11,906 nucleotides of DNA from an uncultured Burkholderiales bacterium. Lineage in GTDB: Bacteria > Pseudomonadota > Gammaproteobacteria > Burkholderiales > Burkholderiaceae_C. Shown here in pieces: positions 5,622 to 11,906 of this stretch. Location of the stretch: assembly GCA_903953985.1 (NCBI GenBank), contig CAJBLW010000517.1, positions 1-11,906 of the forward strand. Reading direction: 5' to 3'. The notes under the pieces are model-generated. The model was not told the DNA's origin. It was given only the letters and a program-made list of their open reading frames with translations, and searched no databases. How positions within the stretch are numbered: position 1 is the first letter of the stretch; each line of letters begins with the position of its first letter. Made by a program: the position numbers and the translations under genes.

Positions 5622-6799
5622 AAGACGCCCACAGCCCTGCAGACGTGCCCGGCTTGCGGGTCTTCAGCGTCACCGGCAACCTGGTGCAGGCTTGGCCTGA
5701 GCTGAGCGCCGAAACCCCGCAGCCCCAGGCCTTACCCGAGCAAGGCTTCCTCTGGCTGGCTTTTTCCCGTTCGCATTTCGAGCGCCACTTGCCCGCCATC
5801 CAAACCAGCCTTCAGCAACTGACGGGGCAAAGTCTGGTGGACCTGCATGTCGCGGACTTGCTCAACGGCCAGCTGCCCTCACGCTACGACTTCACCTCGC
5901 ACTATGACCTGTTGGTGTTTCGCCGATTGGCGCAGCAAACGGGCGATACCCCTCATCACAGCGGAACCAAGGCCGCACACGCCCAGGGCAAACGGCCTGG
6001 TCCACCCATCTTGCAGCGCATCGACACCAGCCCGGTGGGTTTTGCGGTGTTTGATCGGGTGCTGCTGAGCGTGCACCCCGACGACTGCGCCATACGAGAA
6101 GCCTACGCCAGCCGCCTTTTGAACGCGACGGGCGACAAACCACCGACCAATGACCCGCGATCTGCTGGGGCACGGGGCATCCCCTTGAGCCCAGCCGACA
6201 TGATGCTGCGCATCGTCAGCCAAATGGTGGACGCTTACCTAGACTTGCGCCGCGAACTGAGCCGTCAGCTCGACCACTGGCAGGCCGAGCTGCTCCACCC
6301 GGGTGCGCGGTTTCGCCGTTGGGACGCCTTACTGCAAGCCCGACTGGCCCTGCACCAGCTTGAAGACCTGTGCGACGACCAGCACACGGCCATGCTCAAC
6401 TGGAACGAAACCCTGGACGACTGGGTGGTGAGCGATGACCCGACCGCGCTTCGCGAGCACGAGTTGCTAAAAGTACGCTGCCGGGACGTTTTAGAACACA
6501 TCGACCGGGTGGTTCACCACGTACGCCGCTTGGAACACAACACAGAAACCGCCGTGCAAATGCACTTCAACGCCCAAGGCAACCGAACCAACGACATCAT
6601 GCGCACCCTAACGGCTCTGACAGCGATTTTTCTGCCGCTGAACCTGATCGCTGCGGTGTTCGGCATGAACTTCGAATTCATGCCCTGGCTGCACAAGGCC
6701 AGCGCCTTTTGGTGGACGCTGGGCGGCATGGCGGCCGTTGCCACCACCTTGGCCCTGGTGTTCTGGCGCAAGCGCTACCTGGCCCGCACGGATGAATGA
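5618..6799 (+). CDS. CorA-family magnesium/divalent metal transporter
   Basis: The protein (393 residues from the proposed start) has the CorA plan: a large soluble N-terminal domain rich in charged helices, then two C-terminal membrane helices. The first helix (about 330-350) ends in the family signature G349-M-N351 at the pore mouth, followed by a short periplasmic loop (FEFMPWLHKAS) and the second helix (about 361-382) with a basic tail. CorA proteins form pentamers that carry Mg2+, and some members Co2+, Ni2+ or export Zn2+, so the exact ion is unsure. The start is taken as TTG at 5618, overlapping the hemB stop (TTGA), because GGTGGA lies ten bases upstream; a GTG at 5603 in frame has no such site. 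A poorly conserved insert around residues 110-135 (PHHSGTKAAHAQGK) looks like a flexible linker. Confidence 0.88.
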   Translation: MKDAHSPADVPGLRVFSVTGNLVQAWPELSAETPQPQALPEQGFLWLAFSRSHFERHLPAIQTSLQQLTGQSLVDLHVADLLNGQLPSRYDFTSHYDLLVFRRLAQQTGDTPHHSGTKAAHAQGKRPGPPILQRIDTSPVGFAVFDRVLLSVHPDDCAIREAYASRLLNATGDKPPTNDPRSAGARGIPLSPADMMLRIVSQMVDAYLDLRRELSRQLDHWQAELLHPGARFRRWDALLQARLALHQLEDLCDDQHTAMLNWNETLDDWVVSDDPTALREHELLKVRCRDVLEHIDRVVHHVRRLEHNTETAVQMHFNAQGNRTNDIMRTLTALTAIFLPLNLIAAVFGMNFEFMPWLHKASAFWWTLGGMAAVATTLALVFWRKRYLARTDE

Positions 6800-6809
6800 G
6801 CCCACCTGT

Positions 6810-6872
6810 GTCACCCCCGACTTGATCAGGGGTCAATGACTGCGGCTGCCATGGTGACCCGCATGCGCGGGT
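6810..6872. repeat. Double-hairpin intergenic element between convergent genes
   Basis: Two GC-rich imperfect palindromes stand in tandem in the 95-base gap between the CorA-like gene and the dienelactone hydrolase gene. The first (6810-6840) has flanks GTCA/TGAC and an inner ACCCC/GGGGT stem; the second (6857-6872) is ACCCGC-ATGC-GCGGGT, a perfect 6-bp stem. The sequence resembles the dispersed REP/BIME-like elements common between genes in betaproteobacteria. Neither hairpin is followed by a T-tract, so a role as a simple intrinsic terminator is not supported, although such elements can stabilise 3' ends. Confidence 0.5.
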
Positions 6873-6894
6873 ATGGCCAACCCAACTCACCCGC

Positions 6895-7584
6895 TCAGCC
6901 CAAATGCTGCTTGAAAAACGCCAGCGTGCGCTCCCGTGCCAGTTGGGCCGAAGGCGCATGCCAAGAACCGCGCTGGTCGCAATTGAAGCCGTGGTGGGCA
7001 GCGTAGGTGAACACCTGCACTTGCGGAAGTGCATTTTTGAAAGTCTCGACCGAATCCAGCGGGATCCATTTGTCTTCTTCCGCAAAATGCGCCATGACCG
7101 GCACCCGTGGCTGGCGGGCGATTTCGGCAGCGGTGGTGACGCCGCCTCCGTAATAAGGCGCTGCAGCGCTCAACCCCGTCAAGGTGCAGGCCGCACGCCA
7201 AGTCAGCAAACCGCCCCAGCAATACCCCACGATGCCGACCTTGCCGCCTGAGGCCTGCCCGGCATGGTCAATGGCCGCCTGAATGTCCTGCATCACGCCG
7301 GGCGCGGGCAAGGCCTCCGCAGCCGTCTTGTAGCCAAAGCCCTCACCCATGTCGGCATCGGCGTACCCCAGCTCCACCCCCGGCTTGACGCGGTGGAAGG
7401 CGGCGGGGGCCACAGCCAGGTAACCCTCTGCCGCATAGCCATCGGCCACTTGGCGGATGTGGCTGTTCACGCCAAAAATTTCCTGGATCACCACCACAGC
7501 CCCCTTGGGTGTGCCAACAGGCCGGGCCTCGTAGGCGGGCACTTGGGTGCCATCTGCGCTTTGAAGTTCAATCATCGTTCCCAT
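6895..7584 (-). CDS. Dienelactone hydrolase family protein
   Basis: The 229-residue protein has the complete dienelactone hydrolase active site: E35 in VVIQEIFGVN, the cysteine nucleophile C122 in GYCWGG, D171 in AEEDKWIP and H198 in AAHHGF. Classical members open the lactone ring of dienelactones to maleylacetate in chlorocatechol breakdown; many chromosomal relatives have other, unproven ester or lactone substrates, and no catechol dioxygenase gene is seen here. The ATG at 7584 is supported by AAAGGA six bases upstream. It follows the isomerase gene by 27 bases on the same strand and so probably shares its transcript. Confidence 0.92.
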   Translation of the reverse strand: MGTMIELQSADGTQVPAYEARPVGTPKGAVVVIQEIFGVNSHIRQVADGYAAEGYLAVAPAAFHRVKPGVELGYADADMGEGFGYKTAAEALPAPGVMQDIQAAIDHAGQASGGKVGIVGYCWGGLLTWRAACTLTGLSAAAPYYGGGVTTAAEIARQPRVPVMAHFAEEDKWIPLDSVETFKNALPQVQVFTYAAHHGFNCDQRGSWHAPSAQLARERTLAFFKQHLG

Positions 7585-7611
7585 GTGTTTTCCTTTCGGG
7601 TAGAGGTCCGC

Positions 7612-8214
7612 TCAACGGGACAGCACACGCTCGACAAAGTCGAGGCGGTCCTGGCCCCAAAAAATCTCGCCATCGACCACATAGCTGGGGGCACCAAACA
7701 CCCCCGCATCGATGGCCGACTGGGTGTAGCTTTCATAGCGCTCTTGCACCACCTGGCTGCGCGACTGGTCCAGCAAGCTGGCCGGCAAATTTTGCTCTTG
7801 CAGCAATTGGGCCAACACCTTGTCGTCGGCCATGTTGCGCTCTTGCGCCCAGCAAGCGGCCAAAATCGCACCCGCGATTTGCATGGCAGCCAATGGGCCA
7901 TGCGCCAGATCGGTGGCAATGGTCAGACGGGCCGAGTCGTCGCCACCCACCGGGAAATACTTGGGCTTGAGATTCAAGGGCACATTCAAGTGTTGGCTAA
8001 AGCGCTGCAACTCCACCAAGCGATAAGCCTGGCGCTGGGGCGCACGCTGGCCTAAGGGCAAGCCGCCCGAAATCGGAAACACCTTGCCCCCCAGATCGAT
8101 GGGCATGACACGCAGCGTGGCCCCCGTACGCTGCACGATGTCAGCCAGGCGCTGGTGGCCCAAATAGGCCCAGGGGCTTTGCGGTGCGAGGTAATAGTCC
8201 ACTGTGCGACCCAT
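7612..8214 (-). CDS. 2-hydroxychromene-2-carboxylate isomerase / DsbA-like (GST kappa) protein
   Basis: The 200-residue protein has the thioredoxin-like kappa-GST fold pattern of the HCCA isomerase family. The N-terminus reads VDYYLAPQSPWAYLGHQRL, with S13 in the position of the catalytic serine of NahD-type enzymes. The closing GVFGAPSYVVDGEIFWGQDRLDFVERVL (about 171-198) is the usual cis-proline and C-terminal signature. NahD-type enzymes isomerise 2-hydroxychromene-2-carboxylate in naphthalene breakdown using glutathione; the many relatives encoded outside such pathways have unknown substrates. There is no CxxC, so it is not a disulfide oxidase. A strong Shine-Dalgarno (AAGGAG, five bases spacing) supports the ATG at 8214. 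It heads a two-gene minus-strand unit with the dienelactone hydrolase and is divergent from the SDR gene. Confidence 0.88.
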   Translation of the reverse strand: MGRTVDYYLAPQSPWAYLGHQRLADIVQRTGATLRVMPIDLGGKVFPISGGLPLGQRAPQRQAYRLVELQRFSQHLNVPLNLKPKYFPVGGDDSARLTIATDLAHGPLAAMQIAGAILAACWAQERNMADDKVLAQLLQEQNLPASLLDQSRSQVVQERYESYTQSAIDAGVFGAPSYVVDGEIFWGQDRLDFVERVLSR

Positions 8215-8248
8215 GCTGTCTCCTTGTGTGTTGTGTAATCTTTGGACG

Positions 8249-8269
8249 GAACAAGGGTTTTAACCGTTC
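8249..8269. promoter_or_regulatory. Palindromic site in the divergent isomerase/SDR gap
   Basis: The 81-base gap between the divergent starts holds GGTT-TT-AACC (8256-8265), with GAAC and GTTC outside it (8249-8252 and 8266-8269, three extra bases on the left). This is the only symmetric element in the gap and a reasonable place for a regulator controlling both directions. No convincing -35/-10 pair was found on either strand. Confidence 0.3.
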
Positions 8270-8295
8270 TCAACATTTTTTGCAGGAGATATGCC

Positions 8296-9042
8296 ATGAA
8301 CAAAGTCTTGTTGGTGACCGGCGGCAGCCGAGGGATCGGCGCGGCAACCGCCCTGTTAGCGGCAAAAAATGGCTGGTCGGTGGCGGTGAACTACACCGCC
8401 AACTCGCTGGCCGCCGACGAAGTGGTTCGGCAAATACGCGCATCGGGCGGGCAAGCCATGTCGGTGCAGGCCGACGTGGCCGAAGAAGCGCAGGTGCTGC
8501 GCATGTTCGAGCACATCGACGCCAAATTGGGCCGCCTGACCGGGCTGGTCACCAACGCCGGCGTGGTCGACGTCAAGGCCCGCGTAGACGAAATGAGCGT
8601 GGCCCGCTGGAAACGCATGTTCGACATCAACGTGATCGGCAGCCTGATCTGCGCCCGCGAAGCTGTGCGCCGAATGAGCACCCTTCACGGCGGAGAAGGC
8701 GGCAGCATTGTCAACGTGTCCAGCGCCGCTTCTCGCTTGGGCGCGCCTGGCCAGTACGTGGACTACGCCGCCGCCAAAGGCGCGATCGATGCCTTCACCC
8801 TTGGCCTGGCCAAAGAGGTGGCCGCAGAGGGCGTCCGGGTCAACGCGGTACGCCCGGGTCTGATCGACACCGAGATCCACGCCTCTGGCGGCCTGCCCAA
8901 CCGGGTGAAAGACCTGCAGCATCTGGTGCCCGCTGGGCGCGGTGGCAGCGCCGAAGAAGTGGCCGAGGGCATTGTCTGGCTGCTGTCGGACGCGGCCAGC
9001 TACACCACCATGAGCTTTCTGGACATTTCGGGAGGCCGTTGA
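8296..9042 (+). CDS. SDR family NAD(P)-dependent oxidoreductase
   Basis: This 248-residue protein is a classical short-chain dehydrogenase. The cofactor-binding glycine motif TGGSRGIG is at 8-15, the structural NAG at 87-89, the catalytic serine in VSS (142 or 143), and Y157-A-A-A-K161 as the catalytic pair. RPGLIDTEIHASGG follows as in most members, and the end FLDISGGR is typical. TGGSR favours NADPH but this is not decisive. The substrate is unknown; FabG-like 3-oxoacyl or hydroxyacyl reduction is plausible given the MaoC hydratase next door. A clear GGAG seven bases ahead selects the ATG at 8296 over longer frames. Its stop overlaps the next start by one base (TGATG). Confidence 0.93.
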   Translation: MNKVLLVTGGSRGIGAATALLAAKNGWSVAVNYTANSLAADEVVRQIRASGGQAMSVQADVAEEAQVLRMFEHIDAKLGRLTGLVTNAGVVDVKARVDEMSVARWKRMFDINVIGSLICAREAVRRMSTLHGGEGGSIVNVSSAASRLGAPGQYVDYAAAKGAIDAFTLGLAKEVAAEGVRVNAVRPGLIDTEIHASGGLPNRVKDLQHLVPAGRGGSAEEVAEGIVWLLSDAASYTTMSFLDISGGR

Positions 9043-9503
9043 TGGCCGAAATCAAATACTTTTGGGAAGACATGGCGGTGGGCGAGGTGCGCGACTTGGG
9101 CAGCCTCACGCCGACCCGAGAAGAAATCATCGCATTTGCCACCCAGTTTGACCCACAACCCTTTCACCTGGACGATGAAGCGGCCAAAGCCTCGGTTTTT
9201 GGGGCCTTGTCGGCCAGCGGCTGGCACACCTGCGCCATGGCCATGCGGCTGATGGTGACCAACTTCCTGCAAGAGACCTCCAGCCTGGGCTCACCCGGCA
9301 TTGAAGGTCTCAAATGGCTCAAACCGGTGTACCCGAACGACACCCTGCGTCTGCAAAGCACGGTGCTCGAGACCAAATCCATGAGCAAGCGCCCCGATGT
9401 GGGCATGACGCGCAACTTATGGGAGATGTTCAACCAGCATGGCGACAAGGTGCTGCACATGGAAGGTTGGAGCATGTTCAGAAGGCGCACACCGGCAGCC
9501 TGA
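9042..9503 (+). CDS. MaoC family (hot-dog) hydratase/dehydratase
   Basis: The 153-residue protein has the hot-dog hydratase pattern: FATQFDPQPFHLDDEAAKAS with the catalytic pair D37 and H42, then a VFGALSASGWHT segment that forms the central helix. MaoC-type enzymes add water to or remove it from enoyl-CoA-type substrates; this one is of the short, single-domain form. Translation is coupled to the SDR gene through TGATG, and GGGAGG lies seven bases ahead of the ATG inside the SDR end. An enoyl hydratase plus an SDR reductase next to each other could carry out two consecutive steps on one acyl-CoA, but the actual substrate cannot be read from sequence. Confidence 0.92.
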   Translation: MAEIKYFWEDMAVGEVRDLGSLTPTREEIIAFATQFDPQPFHLDDEAAKASVFGALSASGWHTCAMAMRLMVTNFLQETSSLGSPGIEGLKWLKPVYPNDTLRLQSTVLETKSMSKRPDVGMTRNLWEMFNQHGDKVLHMEGWSMFRRRTPAA

Positions 9504-9522
9504 GGCGGCGCACAATCGGGCG

Positions 9523-10158
9523 ATGGACTTCAAACCACTCATCACCCTGCTGGCCATCGTCAACCCTTTGGCGATCGTTCCTTTTTTCATTCACTACACG
9601 CAAGGCTTCAGCAGCGCCCAACGACAGAAAACGATTTGGGTGTCATCCTTTTCGGCCGTCGTGGTGATCGCAGCCAGTGCCTTGTTGGGTCTGCAAATTC
9701 TGGAATTTTTCGGCATCTCGCTGGCCAGCTTTCAGGTGGGTGGCGGCATGCTGCTGCTCACATCTGCCTTGTCAATGCTGAATGCGCAACCCGCCGAAGC
9801 CCGTGCCAATGCCGAAGAAGTGCACGACGCCGAAACCAAAGCCGCCATGGGTGCCAGCATCGCCGTGGTGCCGTTGACCATCCCGCTGCTTACTGGCCCC
9901 GCCACCATGTCCACGGTGGTGATCTACGCCGAAAAAGCCAAGAACTTTGCCCAACTCGGCACCTTGGTCGGCTATGGCGTGGTGATTGCGCTGGCCACAG
10001 CTTTGTGCTTTTTCTTAGCAACGCCCATCGCCCGCATCCTGGGCAAAACCGGCATCAATGTCATGACGCGGCTGATGGGTTTGATCTTGGCTGCGCTCGC
10101 TGTGGAAGTGATGGCGGATGGCCTGCACAAGCTGTTTCCAGTGCTGGCCGGTCGCTGA
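9523..10158 (+). CDS. MarC family integral membrane protein
   Basis: The 211-residue protein has about six membrane helices and the MarC/UPF0056 features: an N-terminal LLAIVNPLAIVPFF, GGGMLLLTSALSML near residue 75, the segment AVVPLTIPLLTGPATMSTVVIY (about 114-135), and a closing TRLMGLILAALAVEVMADGL. The role of the family is unknown; despite its name, MarC has been shown not to cause multiple antibiotic resistance in E. coli. It begins 19 bases after the hydratase stop and probably belongs to the same transcript, without an evident functional link. Starts further upstream overlap the hydratase gene; no strong Shine-Dalgarno is visible at 9523. Confidence 0.9.
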   Translation: MDFKPLITLLAIVNPLAIVPFFIHYTQGFSSAQRQKTIWVSSFSAVVVIAASALLGLQILEFFGISLASFQVGGGMLLLTSALSMLNAQPAEARANAEEVHDAETKAAMGASIAVVPLTIPLLTGPATMSTVVIYAEKAKNFAQLGTLVGYGVVIALATALCFFLATPIARILGKTGINVMTRLMGLILAALAVEVMADGLHKLFPVLAGR

Positions 10159-10179
10159 ACTGCGCCTTAAGTGCGAGGT

Positions 10180-11118
10180 TCAGACGCCGAACCCACCCTC
10201 CAAACTTGACCTCAAATGCGCCACCAGCGCCGCCACGGAGCGAGGTACATGGGGCGCGTAGGGGCGGATTGCATAAATGTTTTCGGCAAAGGCCCCCACG
10301 GGTTTCCAGCCTGGCAGCACCCGCACCAAATGGCCCTTGCGCAACTCGGTTTGGGCACTGAAGTCGGGCAGGAGGGCGATACCCGCCCCGGTCAAGGCCG
10401 CTTCACGCAAGGCTTCGCTGTTGTTGGCGGCGAAGTTGCCACTCACGGGCACCGTGATGCGCTCACCCGCTTCCAAAGGCGATTGCGGCTCAAAAGTCCA
10501 CGCGGGGGTGTCTTGCGAGCGGGGGTAGTGCAGGCAGTTGTGGGCTTGTAGCTCGGCAGGCGTGGCCGGCTGCCCGTGCTCGCGCAGATAGGCCGGGGTG
10601 GCCACCAGCACCGACTCGGTTGCGCACAGCACCCAGGCCACATGGGTGTCGGGCGGGCGGGCGGTGTGGCGGATCGCCAGGTCATAGCCTTCGGTGGTCA
10701 AAGCACTGAGACGGTCTGACAGGTCCAGTTCAATCCGCACATCCGGAAAGTCTTGCAAGAAAGCGGCGAACAGCGGCACCAGTTGCTGACGGGCCAGTGC
10801 CACCGGCGCGGTCACGCGCAACAAACCACTGGGCTGTTCGGCCAGGTCGCGCACCTGAGCAAAGCTCTGCTCGATCTGCTCAAAAGAGGCGCGTGTCTCG
10901 TCCACCAGCCTTTGGCCCGCCTCGGTCAGGCGCAGGCTGCGGGTGGTGCGCTGCACCAATGTGACTTTGGCAGCACGCTCCAGCTCGGCAATGCGCTGGC
11001 TCATCGCGGCCTTGCTCACGCCCAGCCGGGCAGCGGCGGCCGTGTAGCTGCCCTGCTGCGCCAGCACGCTGAGCCAGTGCAGATGGGTCCAGAGGGTGTT
11101 AATTTTTTGCTCTTTCAT
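10180..11118 (-). CDS. LysR family transcriptional regulator
   Basis: The 312-residue protein has an N-terminal winged helix-turn-helix (about 9-68, with GSYTAAAARLGVSKAAMSQRIAELE as the recognition region) and a periplasmic-binding-like effector domain (about 95-300, including the ELDLSDRLSALTTEGYDLAIRH segment typical of the CrgA/LrhA-like subgroup). It lies divergent to mmsA, the common arrangement for a LysR protein regulating the neighbouring catabolic gene; mmsA and possibly downstream genes are the likely targets, with an unknown co-inducer. The ATG at 11118 is preferred; an ATG at 11133 and a TTG at 11145 lie in frame inside a perfect inverted repeat that looks like the regulator's own site. 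No Shine-Dalgarno stands out. Confidence 0.93.
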   Translation of the reverse strand: MKEQKINTLWTHLHWLSVLAQQGSYTAAAARLGVSKAAMSQRIAELERAAKVTLVQRTTRSLRLTEAGQRLVDETRASFEQIEQSFAQVRDLAEQPSGLLRVTAPVALARQQLVPLFAAFLQDFPDVRIELDLSDRLSALTTEGYDLAIRHTARPPDTHVAWVLCATESVLVATPAYLREHGQPATPAELQAHNCLHYPRSQDTPAWTFEPQSPLEAGERITVPVSGNFAANNSEALREAALTGAGIALLPDFSAQTELRKGHLVRVLPGWKPVGAFAENIYAIRPYAPHVPRSVAALVAHLRSSLEGGFGV

Positions 11119-11124
11119 GAAAGT

Positions 11125-11146
11125 ATTGTTCATTATTTTGAACAAT
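11125..11146. promoter_or_regulatory. Perfect inverted repeat at the LysR gene start, candidate autoregulatory operator
   Basis: ATTGTTC (11125-11131) and GAACAAT (11140-11146) are perfect inverted copies with an 8-base AT spacer, immediately ahead of the LysR ATG at 11118. LysR proteins typically bind AT-rich dyads with a T-N11-A core at their own promoters. The site is therefore a good candidate for autoregulation, and perhaps for control of divergent mmsA. Confidence 0.5.
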
Positions 11147-11211
11147 CAATTCAACTTTGAGTTCTTGTGGCGGGTGGATGGGGTGCCTACACTCATCAAC
11201 TTAGGACATGG

Positions 11212-11294
11212 ATTGCCGCGTTTCGCTCGCAAAGTCAAACATGTGGCGGTTTGTAGCGCATCACTCACCGTCATTGCGAGCGAAGCGCGGCAAT
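11212..11294. repeat. Repeat-like long hairpin in the lysR/mmsA gap
   Basis: The arms at 11212-11232 and 11274-11294 are inverted copies over 21 bases with a single T/G wobble; the left arm contains TTGCCGCG and TTCGCTCGCAA. They enclose a 41-base loop. The TCATTGCGAGCGAAGC... type sequence resembles widely dispersed palindromic repeats in bacterial intergenic regions. It sits in the 256-base divergent gap, between the LysR-side and mmsA-side palindromes, and may be a miniature inserted element. No terminal target duplication was recognised. Confidence 0.65.
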
Positions 11295-11310
11295 TCAGCA
11301 AAAAGCACTG

Positions 11311-11331
11311 GCACAGGTCACAGCTCTGTGC
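11311..11331. promoter_or_regulatory. Inverted repeat upstream of mmsA, candidate operator
   Basis: GCACAG (11311-11316) and CTGTGC (11326-11331) are perfect inverted arms spaced by nine bases, 43 bases ahead of the mmsA ATG. Its size and place suit a regulator site for mmsA, but its sequence differs from the AT-rich repeat at the LysR start, so the two may bind different proteins. Confidence 0.35.
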
Positions 11332-11374
11332 GCAACGCCACGCAGTCCAAACCACAAACCATTCAGGAGCCCCC

Positions 11375-11906
11375 ATGAGCATCACAAACATCGGTCATTA
11401 CATCAACGGCCAAGTCGCCACAGGCGCTTCCGGCCGCAGCCAGAGCGTCACCAACCCCGCCACCGGTGCCGTGACCGGCAACGTGGCCCTGGCCAACAGC
11501 GCAGAAGTGGCCCAAGCCGTGGCCGCTGCGCAAGCGGCGTTTCCCGCCTGGGCCGACACCCCACCGCTGCGCCGCGCCCGCGTGATGTTCAAGTTCCTCG
11601 AACTGCTGAACACCCACAAAGACGAGTTGGCCCACATGATCACCGCCGAGCACGGCAAAGTGTTCACCGACGCGCAAGGCGAAGTGAGCCGAGGCATCGA
11701 CATTGTGGAATTTGCCACTGGCATCCCGCAGCTGCTCAAAGGCGACTTCACCGACCAAGTCTCCACCGGCATCGACAACTGGACGCTGCGCCAGCCGCTG
11801 GGCGTGGTGGCGGGCATCACGCCGTTTAACTTCCCGGTGATGGTGCCCATGTGGATGTTCCCGGTCGCCATTGCGGCGGGCAACACATTCATCTTGAAAC
11901 CCAGCC
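11375..11906 (+). CDS. mmsA: CoA-acylating methylmalonate-semialdehyde dehydrogenase, N-terminal 177 residues (partial)
   Basis: The frame opens with ITNIGHYINGQ and continues with TNPATGAVTGNVALA, EHGKVFTDAQGEVSRGIDIVEFAT and VSTGIDNWTLRQPLG, then P150-F-N152-F-P-VMVPMWMFP, which is distinctive for MmsA. N152 is the catalytic asparagine of the aldehyde dehydrogenase superfamily and K175 in FILKPS belongs to the NAD site. MmsA oxidises (methyl)malonate semialdehyde to propionyl-CoA or acetyl-CoA with NAD+ and CoA, at the end of valine and inositol breakdown. The enzyme is about 500 residues, so the catalytic cysteine lies beyond the window. AGGAG five bases ahead fixes the ATG at 11375. The divergent LysR gene is its probable regulator. 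Confidence 0.95.
   Translation, partial: MSITNIGHYINGQVATGASGRSQSVTNPATGAVTGNVALANSAEVAQAVAAAQAAFPAWADTPPLRRARVMFKFLELLNTHKDELAHMITAEHGKVFTDAQGEVSRGIDIVEFATGIPQLLKGDFTDQVSTGIDNWTLRQPLGVVAGITPFNFPVMVPMWMFPVAIAAGNTFILKPS

Noticed and set aside
8184..9041. Arg/Gly-rich N-terminal extension of the MaoC frame across the SDR gene.
   Set aside because: It is out-of-frame reading through the SDR gene; the true start at 9042 has GGGAGG ahead and the family N-terminus.
10177..10193. GGTTC/GAACC hairpin at the marC/lysR convergent end, considered as a terminator.
   Set aside because: Only five base pairs, partly inside the LysR coding end, and no T-tract on either side.

Overview
The window looks like a chromosomal segment of a betaproteobacterium, most likely Burkholderiales and close to Comamonadaceae (Limnohabitans/Rhodoferax-like). 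This is judged from GC-rich coding, the style of the predicted proteins and the gene mix; no search was run. Most of it is housekeeping and ordinary metabolic genes. No prophage, transposase, CRISPR array, tRNA or rRNA was seen.

Left part (1-4294, all minus strand, so read right to left): hemJ (protoporphyrinogen oxidase), a VanZ-domain membrane protein, a thioredoxin-like [2Fe-2S] ferredoxin, an alpha/beta hydrolase translationally coupled to it (TGATG overlap), a secreted D-Ala-D-Ala carboxypeptidase of the PBP5/6 type, and the first 104 codons of rpsL, which has its own strong-looking promoter next to a consensus DnaA box.

Divergent centre (4295-4616): hemJ (minus) and hemB (plus) are separated by 322 bases without a protein gene. 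The minus strand of this gap carries the most interesting feature of the window. An extended -10 promoter (TTGTTA-17-TAAATT) is followed by about 100 nt that fold into three hairpins, one with a CCUCCC loop, and then a textbook intrinsic terminator with an 8-U tract. This is either a small RNA or a terminated (attenuator) leader of the hemJ operon. The plus strand of the same gap has a hemB promoter whose predicted start of transcription falls on the hemB ATG, which suggests a leaderless mRNA.

Middle and right: hemB (Asp-type, non-zinc active site) overlaps a CorA-family metal transporter. A convergent dienelactone hydrolase and 2-hydroxychromene-2-carboxylate isomerase/DsbA-like pair lies on the minus strand. 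Divergent from it is a plus-strand set: an SDR oxidoreductase, a coupled MaoC-type hydratase and a MarC-family membrane protein. A LysR regulator (minus) is divergent from mmsA (methylmalonate-semialdehyde dehydrogenase, cut by the window end), implying LysR control of valine/propionate-type catabolism. Two repeat-like hairpin elements sit between genes, at 6810-6872 and 11212-11294.
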